This document shows positions 21,428 to 32,902 of a DNA stretch of 64,000 nucleotides, one piece after another (position 1 is the first letter of the stretch; each line of letters starts with the position of its first letter). The notes below the pieces were generated by a model. That model was given only the letters and a program-made list of their open reading frames with translations. It did not search any database and was not told where the DNA came from. The DNA comes from Patiria pectinifera (lineage: Eukaryota > Echinodermata > Asteroidea > Valvatida > Asterinidae). Made by a program: the position numbers and the translations under genes. The stretch spans positions 8,550,932 to 8,614,931 of the forward strand of contig CM057138.1 in NCBI GenBank assembly GCA_029964075.1, in the 5' to 3' direction.

Positions 21428-21835
21428 TGTTTTATAACACTTCACCCACAGATTCTGCTTGATTTTAATATTCTAAATTATTTAAATCTGAACACAGCTG
21501 AAATAAACTTCAATTTCAATACAAAATTGGTGGAAAATGTATTTCTCTCTTTAAAACTACCCCTTCACGAAATGTTTGAACCCAAGTCTGCGGCGCGCTC
21601 TCTTTGGAATAATACGCGCTACGCACAACGCGCAACGCGCACACCAGCATGCATTTGCACCCAAATACCGCGCCGTGGAAATAGTACTTTGGTTGCTAAT
21701 GGTATAGTACTTTGGTTGCTATGCGCATAGTACTTTTGGCCGTGCACAGAAAGATAGCAAAATTAGAAAGTAACATGTGACTCGCTCTCGGCCAATCAAG
21801 ACACAGAATCTGTGGGTGAGGTGTTATAATATTTC
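21421..21835. mobile_element. short inverted-repeat element
   Basis: Left end AATATTTGTTTTATAACACT and right end (reverse complement) AATATTATAACACC both continue into TCACCCACAGATTCTG. The interior is non-coding with four GATAGTACTTT-like motifs, one lying beyond the right end. Likely a MITE, superfamily unknown. Confidence 0.5.
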
Positions 21836-22003
21836 CCATTCCCCATGGGCGGATAGTACTTTTTGAGCCGCGGCGTGAATGGGAGCAATAACGAATGTCA
21901 TGTGATGTGAGTCCCACCAATCAAATGACTAGGATCTGTGTGTCAGTAATATAAACATAATTATAGTATGCATAAGTACTGTGCAATTTAGGCTTTGAAC
22001 AGA

Positions 22004-22470
22004 TATTCATAAATACCTTAGACAGTTTACGCATTCCTTTTGGTCGAGAGCCCGTCACGTGGCCGGTCTTAAACGGATGATAAAGACATGGCTGGCTGGT
22101 CTTAAACACTTTTCCAGTGTCACATGGAATTTGCACTCCCATGAAATCCGCTGCCTTTTAACGTTCCATTGGTTGAACGTTCACATTCCTCACGTGTGCA
22201 TGCGGAATGTACTAGCAGTGAAACCGTATTTCATGGTCCGAAATTCACACTACAATAGCTCAGCTGCATTTTGCGTGACATCACGCAGTACGCGCGACGC
22301 GCACGCCAATGTCCTTAAAAGGTAACGGGTTGTGGAGGGGAATTCCATATTATAGTCAGAGAGGTGTTTCGTAAAACATGAAGTAAAATTGTTCAACAAA
22401 TTGCTTGGCAACGTCTAGTTTTGACATGTTTTGATTTTTGGACCAACAAGAATTTTTTTTTGGCTGAAAA
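22004..22470. repeat. inverted arm partnered with 35,520-35,742 and 39,876-40,152
   Basis: ATTCATAAATAC, then CGAGAGCCCGTCACGTGGCC and GATGATAAAGACATGGCT, are mirrored at 40,152-39,990. The part after 22,240 (ACACTACAATAGCTCAGCTG onward) is mirrored from 39,890 and then 35,742 back to 35,520. The right arm was split by the long-TIR element, and gypsy-C now lies between the two arms. Confidence 0.75.
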
Positions 22471-22525
22471 GGTATTTATGAATGGGAAAAAATATGTGTT
22501 CGGTCGGTATTAAACACTCTGTTTA

Positions 22526-22612
22526 AGGCCGGTGGGAGACTGGATGTGTGATAATTACCCGAGGCGAAGCCGAGGGTAATTATCACCAATCCAGACTCCC
22601 ACCGGTCTTAAA
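22526..22612. repeat. hairpin with CCGAGGCGAAGCCGAGG core
   Basis: AAGGCCGGTGGGAGACTGGA pairs with TCCAGACTCCCACCGGTCTT around the centre near 22,568. Related half-copies follow to 22,800 and at 35,455-35,505. Confidence 0.8.
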
Positions 22613-22816
22613 AGTGTTATAATGCCTCCCGAACACACATTTATTAAGGGAATCAATGTGTGTTTCAGAGTTATTATAACACTCTGTTTAAAAGCGATGT
22701 GAGTCTGGATGGGTGATAATTATCCGAGGCGAACCGGTGTGAGTCTGGATGGGTGATAATTACCCGAGGCGAAGCAGAGTGTTTAATACCGACGAAACAC
22801 ACATTTATATTAATAC

Positions 22817-23520
22817 TGTAACGGGCGCGAAATTACTGGTTCAAGTACTAAATGACTAGAGACTAGACAAGAATTCTGACTGGAGAGATCGTGTTGTTCT
22901 TCAAATAATCATAACGGTTTTATTGTTTTCCAATACAACAGGCACACACCGTGCCCGATGCGTATAATCTCATGTCTATGTGGATAACGATGAGGCGGAG
23001 CGCCAATGTGCATTGCAATCGAACGTTGAGTACGACGCGCTCCTTATTTTGGGTGAACTTCCTCACCGGGCCAGAACCAGTCACGATCTGAACACCGAGC
23101 CCCGACTTGGCTCGTCTTTTATAGCGTTTGGGCGCGTACATAACGCAAGGAGCTAGCCCATCATAACAAAATGTCTCTTGCAATGCTCTGATTGGCCGTA
23201 AACCACTGCGCCAAATATTATTCTTATTCATAATAATCATAGCGTCTTGACCTATAAAGCTTCGATGAATTAAACTTGTACAAGTCATTTCATTTAACAG
23301 TTATTCTACCATTAGTTTATCATAGGCCATATTATCAGTACACAGTCAACTGTATCGGCATTTATTCTTCTCATTGAAATACAAGTTATTAACTTTAAAC
23401 TTATCTTCTCATCTTCCGTAAGTCCTATCAATTAAGTTTATGAAAGGAACCTGTATCTTATCAGAGTGAAGAATAAAGTGTGCTTACTGGAAATTAATCA
23501 TGACTTGCATTTTCGTTACA
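22817..23520 (-). repeat. 3' LTR of gypsy-C
   Basis: This 704-bp LTR runs from TGTAACGGGCGCG to TTTTCGTTACA in plus orientation. A purine-rich tract adjoins it at 23,521-23,534. Confidence 0.9.
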
Positions 23521-23534
23521 TTCTCCCCAACTTA
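23521..23534 (-). promoter_or_regulatory. polypurine tract of gypsy-C
   Basis: Minus-strand AAGTTGGGGAGAA immediately precedes the LTR start, as expected for the plus-strand DNA primer. Confidence 0.65.
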
Positions 23535-23839
23535 AGACACAAATGCGCCCTCGCATTTAACTACGAATGAACCAAATAAACGTTAACGAAAATGCACGTG
23601 TATTCAAACTACCTATGACTTGACTGCACCAGGCAGTCTTACAATGTTCTCAATAAAAGAATCATATTTGGTATCTTATGCCAAACTCACGGCTTAAAAA
23701 GTCCTGTCACTTTAAATTAGAATTGTCCGCCACACTGAAAGTAATGTATGCACCCTAAGATATTCCAACAGTCGTCCTCAGCAATGTCCAAAATTATTTC
23801 AATACAATAAGTAGGCCTCAACAACATATCCGCAACAAT

Positions 23840-24815
23840 ACACATTTAAAGAAAACTAGAAATGGTCCGCAACAAATATCCTCAACATTAATAAATAAAA
23901 CTAGAAATAGTCTGCAACAAATATCCTCAACAATAATAAATAAAACTAGAAATAGTCCGCAACTCTGAATATCCTCAACAATAATAAATACAACAATGTG
24001 GTCTGCTACAAATCGTCACCGACACCACGAACTGACACCCAGTGGTCAGCGTTGCAGAAATACAAATCAGAGAAAAACGCTTTTAAAGGTTTGACACGAA
24101 TTTACCCAGTAAAATATTCCATCTATCTTAGAGGTTTTAGTATCACTTAAGGTGAAAATGCTTACACTACTCAATCATTAACGTTATATTGTAACAATCT
24201 GCTTAGTTAATTAGCAATTAAATGATTAAGATGGGTGTCAGTTCGTGAAAACCAAAATTTACGTGTTTTCGGAGAGTGCGCGCATGCAATAGCGTTAGTG
24301 AGTGTCAGTTCGTGAAAACCAAAATTGACGCGTTTTGGGAGAGTGCGCGCCCACACTGCGCATGCGTGCGCACGCTCTCCGAAAACACGTCAATTTTGGT
24401 TTTCACGAACTGACACTCACTAACGCTATTGCATGCGCGCACTCTCCGAAAACACGTAAATTTTGGTTTTCACGAACTGACACCCTGCGCAGGGTCACTT
24501 CGTGGTACCCAAAAATACCAGAATTGACCAATTCCTTGAAAATTCATTAGTAAAATTTGATTATTTTAGATGATTTTCGCAATTTTAACCTCGTCATGTT
24601 AAACTTCATGATACAAACTGCTAATATGTGCAAAAAAAGAAAATTTGAATTTTTATTTTTTTTGTACACATGTGATGCAGAGGGTGTCAGTTCGTGGTGT
24701 CGGTGACGAAATATCCTCAACAATAATTAATAAAACTAGAAATAGTCCGCAACAAATATCCTCAACAATAATAAATAAAACTAGAAATAGTCCGCAACTC
24801 TGAATATCCTCAACA
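23840..24815. repeat. tandem array of about 38-60-bp units, interrupted by MITE copy 2
   Basis: Units around AAAACTAGAAATAGTCCGCA and ATATCCTCAACAATAATAAA repeat from about 23,840 to 24,009 and from 24,709 to 24,815 within the 3' non-coding part of gypsy-C. The interruption occurs inside one unit. Confidence 0.75.
24014..24708. mobile_element. MITE family M copy 2 (AAAT target duplication)
   Basis: Termini CGTCACCGACACCACG at both ends and AAAT at 24,010-24,013 and 24,709-24,712. It is the reverse complement of copy 1 (2,490-3,137) with the same palindromic interior and a longer right end. The host tandem unit gives an independent uninterrupted version of the target, containing a single AAAT. 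Confidence 0.88.
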
Positions 24816-25213
24816 AAACGTTTACTTAATCTAAATAACTTAATCTCTACTTTTGGAAAAAACATTCTGATGTTTAAATCAGCAGCAGCATCACAGTTTT
24901 CAAACATCGTCTAGTTTCCGTAGTCTGTACAACTAACATGACAGTCATTATTGAATCCATGTACATTTATTTTATACACACCGTGCAGAACAATTTACTA
25001 ATTTCGCACAAATATTTATCTTTGTCCTACATACATCAAAGATACATGTCTTCTACAAAAACGAACTGTTCTTGTGTCTACCATACTGAACAGACACAGT
25101 TTCCGTCTGATGTTACTTTTTCAACTTCAAACAAAACGGCAAACTTTCTTACCGCAGTTCTACACCAGAGCTCGAGCCGTATACACTACACTGGTACACA
25201 GACCAAGCTATAG

Positions 25214-25880
25214 GGCGCCGCCATTATGTTATTCGCGCCTCGACTTTTGAGGGCGCTACACACATTATTAAAGAAACATGCGCTTCATACGCATCGCGTC
25301 CAAAAGCAGCAGGCTACTTCTATTAAAATTTAAACTCCCCAAATTTGTATTTCAAGACCCATTCTTCACTGTGTTCGGTTTTGTACCAACTCGTATCTTA
25401 CCAAATGTTCTCTAAAGATCACTCGGGAACCTCTGAGGTTGGTTGACCCTGGTACCGGCTAGATAAGATAGCTCCATCGATGAACTCTATGCTGAGGGTG
25501 GCTAACCCTGGTGCGCTGGATAGCCGGGCTAGATAGCCCCATCGATGAACACTTGATGATCTTGTGCGGAATAACTCGATTGACTGAAATAGTTGAGGCT
25601 AGCTTCATGATGATGGTGACGACATGTCGATCCACGCAGCTGCATTATTAGACTGGTAGACCCGGCATTGTATTTTACGCCCCAAGCGACAAGGTGTGGT
25701 GGCTGACTTCAGATTGCTCCTCAGTCGATAAAACCCAAAGGGTTCGGCGATGCAGGTACACCCCCCTGCTACACCTGGCTGGGGCAGTAGAGGGAGCTTA
25801 ACCCCTCACTGGTGTTAAACTAATAACACCCCCCTCACCTAAGAAGTATAACTCTCCTGAGTTATAGGGAGCTTCACCGG
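25214..25880. other. 3' non-coding region of gypsy-C
   Basis: Between the array and the end of integrase there is no coding exon. Two partly repeated segments around ATAGCTCCATCGATGAAC and ATAGCCCCATCGATGAAC (near 25,465-25,550) are the only structure seen. Confidence 0.5.
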
Positions 25881-25906
25881 TTACCGGATGTGCCTGCTCA
25901 CTGGTG

Positions 25907-26760
25907 CTAATTTTGGTATCTTTCTCGTTGGCACCTGCTTCGCTGACTTCTTCGTAGATTGCTTTCTTTGTTTTCTGCCAAAGTTTTATCTCGTTGTACT
26001 GTCCTTCGCCGCGTTGTTACTTGTACTTTCGTCGAACTTCTTTTGTTTCTGTTTTGTTCTGCAGAGCCCATCCTAACTTCTTTTTCCTCCCGGCCACATT
26101 TCGTGTCTTGTTTACTGCTTGTCCAAAGCCATTTTAATTGCTTGCCTCCACAATATGGCTTGAGTCGATTACTATGTACGACCTTTGGTTTTGTCGTCGG
26201 CCCTCTCTGAAGCATGTAAGTGACATCACTCAGCCTCTTGGTAATAAGGTACGGGCCATCCCAGTATTTCTGTAGTTTAGGACTTATCCCTTTCTTCTTC
26301 GTTGGGTTGTACAACCATACAACATCTCCTTTGTTGTAGCCGCCTGCACTTGCTTTGTAGTCATAGTTTTTCTTTTGTTTTTCCGTCGCTACTTTCAGGT
26401 GTTCTCTCGCATACCGTTGTGTGGTTTCCATGTGCTCGAGTAACTTCTCTGCGTACTCTGTATGTTCACTGTACCTTTCTTCTGGGGGTTGCTCAATTAG
26501 CAAGTCCGCAGGTAATTTCACATCACGGCCTAACATTAGCTCACTTGGCGTGCATCCCGTGGTCTCGTGAATCGAAGTTTGATATGCCATCATGATATAT
26601 GGCAGTCTGGTTGTCTGAAACGAACATGGAGAGCATGGCTTCCAGCGTTCGATTAAACCGTTCAACCATTCCATCAGATTGAGGATGAAGAGCAGTGGTT
26701 CTAGTTTTGTCGATGCCGAGTAGCTGACAAACTTCCTGAAACACATGTGACTCGAAGTTT
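25907..26760 (-). pseudogene. gypsy-C integrase catalytic end and C-terminal domain
   Basis: After a stop at about 26,772 the minus strand reads DQGRNFESHVFQEVCQLLGI and TALHPQSDGMVERFNRTLEA, which hold the second Asp and the Glu of the DDE triad. A frameshift near 26,600 leads to YIMMAYQTSIHETTGCTPSE and LMLGRDVKLPADLL. Then comes the GPY-like C-terminal module YNKGDVVWLYNP, LQKYWDGPYLI and VVHSNRLKPY. A basic tail (SNLRRSQRSRCQRERYQN) ends the polyprotein. The protein would insert element DNA into chromosomes. Confidence 0.85.
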
Positions 26761-26771
26761 CGACCCTGATC

Positions 26772-28260
26772 TTAGTGTAGTTGTAACGGGACACCGTATC
26801 TGTAGATAAATTCTTCTGTGAGAACATTGGCGACAGTGGTTGCTTCTTGATTTGGAATGGCGTATGCCTCTTTCCATTTCGTGAAGTAATCTGCAACGAC
26901 CAGTATGTAACACCCTCGATCTGAAACTGGCAGAGGACCCATCACATCAATGGCTATTCTTTCCATTGGTATGCCGACATTGTACATCTTCATATGGCTG
27001 CGACGGTGCTTCGGCGGTTGTTTACGGGTTGCGCAGATATAGCAACTTTTGCAAAACTTGCCGACGTCACTTCGCCACTCGTACCAGTAAAACCTTTTCT
27101 GAACTCGGTCAGACGTCTTAGTCCGTCCCAAGTGTCCGGACGTTGGTTCACAGTGAAGAAGTCTCACCAAGTCTTCACGCATATTCGAAGGAAGGATTAA
27201 TTGCCACGTTATCTTATCACCTACTGCTGATTCCCATCGTCTATACAGCACTCCATCACGTACTTCTAGACGCTCCCATTGCGTCCAATAGGATTTAACT
27301 ACTCTGCCCTCGGGAGAGACTTCTGCCCAGTCTGGTCGCTCTTCTCTTAACTCTTTCCATCGGAGTATTTGCCCGATGTCTCTGTCATCCAGTTGCGACC
27401 CTCTCAAGTCTTTGGCGGTCCATCCGAGGTCTCCTGACCTCCAGCCCTCTTCAGACTTTTCTTCTGGGGTTTCTTCTCCGGCCTCGGTAGTTCCAATCAC
27501 GGAACAGTACGTTATTAGTACATCTTGCGCCTCGGTATTTGCGTTTGGGTCAGTGCTTACATCTTGAATGCCTTCATTTTTATCAACTTCATTTAAGCAC
27601 ATGGGTTGGGCTGAGCAACCATGCACTTCATCATCATTGCCATTGCATGACGATTTTTCTTTGTCGATACCCTTTTCTTTGTGGCTCATCACTTCTTCTT
27701 TCTCTTTGCAATTAAGCAAGACATCATTTGGCTCCGATTTATTGGTGGCTGTCGGCTTCGTTGTGATGACATGATCATGCATTTCATGGTCATTGTGCTC
27801 AATTCTTTCGCACTGTTGACATTCGTCACATTGTCTGCCGGGTCTGTGTTGTATGTCGAAGGTATAGGTACCCATCACTTCTAGCCATCTTGCCGTCTGA
27901 CCTTCTGGGCTCTTGAAGTTCATTAGCCATCTCAATGCCCCATGGTCGGTACGTATCAGGAATTTTCTGCCATAGAGGTAGTGATGAAAATGCTTCGTTG
28001 CACTGATTATAGCCAGGAGCTGTTTTCTCGTCACACAGTACTTGCGCTCAGCTTTGGAAAGTGTACGGCTGAAGTATGCAATGACTCTTTCTGTGCCGTT
28101 TTGCACCTGCGATAGCACTGCACCAATTCCATAGTTGCTCGCATCAGTATCCAATATGAATTCATCTTCTTCAGTTGGATACGCCAAAATTGAAGTGGAA
28201 GTGAGGGCCGTTTTAAGCTGCTGAAATGCTCCGTCACTCTCATCTGTCCAGATGAACGGC
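26772..28260 (-). pseudogene. gypsy-C RNase H and integrase N-terminal part
   Basis: One open stretch from about 28,187 carries RNase H (FILDTDASNYGIGAVLSQVQ, AYFSRTLSKAERKY, LIRTDHGALRWLM). A long acidic spacer follows, then the integrase zinc-binding HHCC region (GHLGRTKTSDRVQKRFYW, CKSCYICATRK) and the first catalytic block IAIDVMGPLPVSDRG, ending RYGVPLQLH and a stop. That stop sits where the family has Ser before DQG, so it looks like a single-base nonsense change. Confidence 0.87.
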
Positions 28261-28270
28261 TGTTGTTTTT

Positions 28271-29691
28271 TCAGTCAGCTGATGCAATGGTTTTGTAATG
28301 CCTGCAAAGCCTCTTGAGAATCTTCGGTAGTACGAGCATAGGCCCAGGAAACATTCTCAATTTGGTGACATTCTTCGGTGTCGACCAGTTCCTTACTGTA
28401 GCCGTCTTGGCATCATCTGTAGCTATGCCCTTTTCACTGATGGTGTGGCCCAAAAAGGACACGCTTCGTTGAAATAGATGGCATTTCTTTGGACTCAGTT
28501 TAAGCCCAGCTGTCTTGAGTCGAACTAATACTTCTTCAAGCCGCCCAAGTGCTTGTTAAAAATTGCAGCCATATGACACGATGTCATCGATGTATATCAG
28601 GCACGTTTGCCATTGCAACCCGTTCAACACTTTTTCCATCAGCCGTTCAAACGTAGCGGGGCATTACAAAGTCCAAATGGCATAACTTTGAACTGGTAGA
28701 ACCCTGTGCCTGTTGCAAATGCCGTCTTTTCCTTATCTACATGAGCCATCTCGACTTGCCAGTAGCCGCTATGCAAGTCCAAGGTTGAAAACCAAGTTGA
28801 ACCGGCCAGTGTGTCTAGGGAGTCGTCTATTCTCGGCAAAGGGTAGGAGTCTTTTATTGTCACTGCATTGAGTTTGCGGTAATCGACGCAGAATCTGATA
28901 CCGCCGTCCTTCTTCTTTACCAGTACTATTGGTGATGCCCATGGGCTAGCAGACGGTTCGATAATACCCCTTTTCAACATCTTGTTCACTTCTTCTGCTG
29001 ATTTCACCCTTTGATGAATTGGTAGTCGGCGCGCTCGCTGGTGAATTGGGGGTACATCATCACCAGTGTTTATTTTATGTTGATACAAGGCCGTTTTTCC
29101 CAAATCTTCTGATGAATTCGCAAAAACATCATGGTGTCGCTGTAGTAATGTAGCAAGCTGTTGCCGCTGCTCAGTTTCAAGATGAACGCTACATCTCTTA
29201 TACAGGTCATCAAGGTGGGAGGGCATGGAATTGGTGTCATTGTGAGCTGACTCTGTAGGTGGTGATCCATCGGTGTGACAAGTTGCTGCTCTTACATCAC
29301 AGTGGTCTACATTTGTCACCACTTCTTCTATTAGCTCGCAAGTAGCAACGTTGGTACCTTTGTAGAGTGTGGCATGTTTCTCTGTCATGTTCAAAATGCG
29401 AACTGGAATCTTTCCACTGTCGGTGTACACCAATGACCTGGCGGTTATCATCTCATGTCTCTCTATCAAATTAGCCGTTGGTTCAACTACAGCCAGTCCC
29501 GTAAGCCCCGTTTCTCCTTCCAGTTTCCCTGGTAGCAATACCTCTCCGCCTGGTGGAATGCTCACAGTAATGTCTGCAGTGACGCGGCATGATGATGCTG
29601 GTGCCCGTGCAGTGGTTGTGCACGCTATGGGTATGTCGTACAGTTTCATTTCTGCCTTACCCACATCTAGATTACAGTTGTATTTCATCAT
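28271..29691 (-). pseudogene. pol: gypsy-C reverse transcriptase
   Basis: The main open stretch (28,639-29,691) includes KRGIIEPSASPWASPIVLVK, IRFCVDYRKLNAVTIKDSYP, TWFSTLDLHSGYWQVEM and KVMPFGLCNAP. A frameshift near 28,660 moves the catalytic LIYIDDI (near 28,580-28,605) to another frame, and a stop near 28,555 follows. SFLGHTISEKGI and a thumb segment finish at about 28,271. All RT blocks are recognisable but the copy is broken. Confidence 0.88.
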
Positions 29692-29695
29692 GAAA

Positions 29696-30060
29696 TCATA
29701 GCCGGCCCACGATACCGTTTAGGTCAATCTCAGCCACCCATACATCATGTTGTACCTGAGGGCTCTGCTTGCCGATTTTAAGTTGAAAACTCCCACGCCC
29801 AATGGAGAGTAGAGGCTTGCCATTTGCTGTTACCATGGTGATTTCTTTATTCTCTAGTCGTGGTCGCGTTGATTCTGGTATGGCGTAGTAAATCTCTGGC
29901 CTCACTATTGTTATGTTGGCCCCTGTATCTACCAGAAAACTCACACCAACCCCGTCTAGATGTCCGGCCAAATACATGCCACTTGCCCCCACTGTCGATC
30001 TGATGCGTGGCTTTATTGTTGTTGTTGTTGTTGTTGGGTCAGTTGACTTTTGTGGATTCC
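29696..30060 (-). pseudogene. gypsy-C aspartic protease
   Basis: The minus strand shows SGMYLAGHLDGVGVSFLVDT followed by GANITIV, the retropepsin active site, then SIGRGSFQLKIGKQ and VWVAEIDLNGIVG. A single-base frameshift near 29,700 separates it from the next stretch, YNCNLDVG. The upstream side ends in a Thr run and then the LINE insertion. Confidence 0.85.
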
Positions 30061-32902
30061 AGCCTCCATCCATCAACTTGGTGAGACCAATCCTAATATT
30101 TTCATGATGAATTACTACAAATACAATCCTGGGCAACATTTCCCCCTGAATTTGACTGTAGCTGTTGCTGTACACCTGCTTATCATCCTAAACACTACAG
30201 GATTGTATGGCATTTGCAGACCACAGTCACAACATTCTAATTTCAAGAATCAAGTGCCCTTTGCATCTAGACCACCAACCAATACTGCTACTACTGCACG
30301 GAACTGGTTTGAACTCCTTCATTATGACTATAATGAGCACAACCAACTTGTGTCCCAGCTTGATGAGATGAAACATCCCCATTTATCATGCTGCTTTATG
30401 TCGATTAAACATCACCCCACAAGATTCACTGTGTATTCTAGACATGAGCTACGCTATTTGTTCATACTACTCATGCTTGGTTCTGATGTTGAAAGCAACC
30501 CAGGTCCACGTAAGATTGTCTACCCATGTGTGCTTTGTGGTAAAGCTGCCAAGTTGGGCCAGAGGGCAATTGAATGTGAAGAATGCAAAGAATGGTTCCA
30601 CGCCAGTTGCATGAATATGCCTGATAACATTTACTATCCAATCTGTAATTCAAGTATTACATGGATATGCTGTTCATGTAGTATGCCGAATCTATCACCA
30701 TCATCACTGTTTGCCAGTTCATGTTGCATTTCAACTTCCAACTCCTTTATTGGTCTGTCGGATCCACAAAACAGCGAATATGGCTCCTTGTTGTCTTGTT
30801 CCATTACTTCAGAAGAACCAAATTCACCTTTGGCTACTTCTTCTCCTAAAAATCTGAATGGAAACAAGAAAAAGAGAAGTAAGCGTGCGAGGCAGAGGCA
30901 GACACGTAAAGGGAAGAGCAAACTGAAAACCTTACTTGTCAATTGTGATGGCATCAAGAATAAAGTTCTAGACCTGCAGGTTTTGGCTGAAACCCACCAG
31001 CCCGACATCATCATAGGCACCAAGTCTAAACTCGATGAATCCGTCTTAAGCCCTGAGATCACTCCTGCCGGCTTCACTACTGTTCGAAAGGACAGAAATA
31101 AGCATGGCGGTGGTGTTTTTGTAATGGTGAAAGACCATCTTATTTTCACGGAAATAACCTTGCTAAATGTCACGAGCGCTGAGCTTATATGGATCCACAT
31201 AACTATCCAAGGCCTGAAACCACTTGTAATAGGATCCTTCTATCGGCCCCCTGGTTCCAACGCTGATAACTTAAAGCAGCTTGATGCTTCAATTGCAGAG
31301 ATCCAATCCAAATTCGAGTCTGCTATTATCCTGATTCAAGGAGATTTCAACTTAGGGGACATAGACTGGTCTAACAACATAGTCAAGCCCTATGCAAATG
31401 AATCCACTAAATGTCATCTCCTCCTAAATATTTGCAATGAATACAACATGGAGCAAAAGGTCTCAGAGCCCACAAGAACGAGAGACCGTGCAAGCAACAT
31501 CTTGGATCTAATTCTGACAACACATCCTAACACTGTCAAAACCACACAGGTAGTGGAAGGTATCAGTGACCATGAAGCTGTTTTGGGTGACATCGACTTA
31601 CGGCCTGCAGTCAACAAGAAGCAACCCAGAAGAATCTTTATTTACAACAAAGGTGACATGGAAGGTGTAAGATCTGATTTTAAAACCTTTCATGAAGAGT
31701 TCTTCAATGACGTATCTCAGCGATCCACCAACGAGAACTGGCTCTTGTTGAAAAACTTCATCCTGCAGACAATGGAGAGAAACATCCCCAGCAAGATTTC
31801 AAGATCTCGTGCTAGCCGGCCTTGGATTACACCTTCCAATAAGCGTATGATCAGAAAGAAGGCCCGAATGTACAAGAAGGCAAAAACTTCTAACTCTCGA
31901 AATGACTGGGACCATTTCAAGTCATTCCGTAAGTCTGTGCAGAAAAAGATCCGAGCCTCCTACTGGTCTTACACCAACCGCATGCTAAATGATCATGACG
32001 ACAAGCACAAGAAAAACTTCTGGCGCTTCATCAAAGCCAAGCGGCAAGATAGTTCTGGTATATCACCCCTGACACACAATGACAGGACAGTCTCCGACAA
32101 CAAAGGCAAAGCCAGGATCTTGAATACGCAATTCAAATCCGTCTTCACTTCTGAAAATCTGTCTGATCTGCCATCGATGGGCGAGTCTCCATTCCCTGAA
32201 GTCCAGAACATAGAAATCTCAGTGGATGGTGTCTGCAAACTGCTTAAGAACATCAACATCTCCAAGGCAACGGGTCCTGACTCAATTCTAGCCCGCATCT
32301 TGAAAGAAATGGCAGAGGAAATATCCCCTATTTTGGCATCCATCTTTCAGCAGTCACTAGATACTGGTGAAATTCCCCATGACTGGAGGATTGCAAACAT
32401 AGCGCCGATATATAAGAAAGGAGATCGCAGTGTAGCTGCCAACTACCGACCAGTATCGCTCACATCAATATCATGTAAAATCCTTGAGCATATCATCTTT
32501 AGCCATGTGATTGGCCATTACGACACTCATGAGATCTTAATCGAAAGTCAACATGGCTTCTGCCATGGCTGCTCTTGTGAATCACAGCTCATCATTGTAG
32601 CCCATGATTTTGCCAAAGCCCTGGATGACAGAAAGCAAACAGATTCCATAATCCTCGACTTCTCCAAGGCCTTTGATCGAGTACCCCACCAAAGACTCCT
32701 CCTTAAATTACATCACTATGGAGTACGTGGCTCTCTTTTGAAGTGGTTCAGCAACTTCCTCACCAGTGGATTGCGAAGCTTCGGAGTGGTCAGATGTTCT
32801 GTCTGGTGTGCCCCAAGGCACAGTACTAGGGCCACTGCTATTCCTGACATTCATGAACGACATATCAGACTCCATCACTTCGTCTTTACGCCTGTTTGCT
32901 GA
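30050..32902 (+). pseudogene. LINE ORF: 2A-like peptide, PHD finger, APE endonuclease, RT (first part)
   Basis: Residues about 144-153 read GSDVESNPGP, the signature of 2A translational recoding peptides. A C4HC3 PHD-like finger follows (CVLCGK, CEECKEWFHASC, ITWICCSC; residues about 160-215). The APE-type endonuclease shows SFYRPPGS, LIQGDFNLGDIDW and GISDHEAV, but the expected catalytic Glu block reads IIGTKSKLDES, with Lys where the family has Glu. RT blocks include KATGPDSI, NYRPVSLTSISCKILE and the motif-A SIILDFSKAFDRVPH. The frame is lost near residue 905, after WFSNFLTS. The start Met is uncertain because the first codons overlap the insertion boundary. Confidence 0.88.
30479..30508 (+). 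other. 2A-like ribosome-skipping motif
   Basis: Codons for GSDVESNPGP match the D(V/I)ExNPGP consensus, with hydrophobic LFILLML just upstream as in many 2A peptides. Known 2A sequences separate the upstream peptide from the downstream protein at the Gly-Pro bond. Here the skip would release the N-terminal ~152 residues from the PHD/endonuclease/RT protein. Confidence 0.85.

Noticed and set aside
25888-27884. Plus-strand ORFs of 60-100 residues in the gypsy-C region
   Set aside because: Shadows of the minus-strand integrase and RNase H frames.
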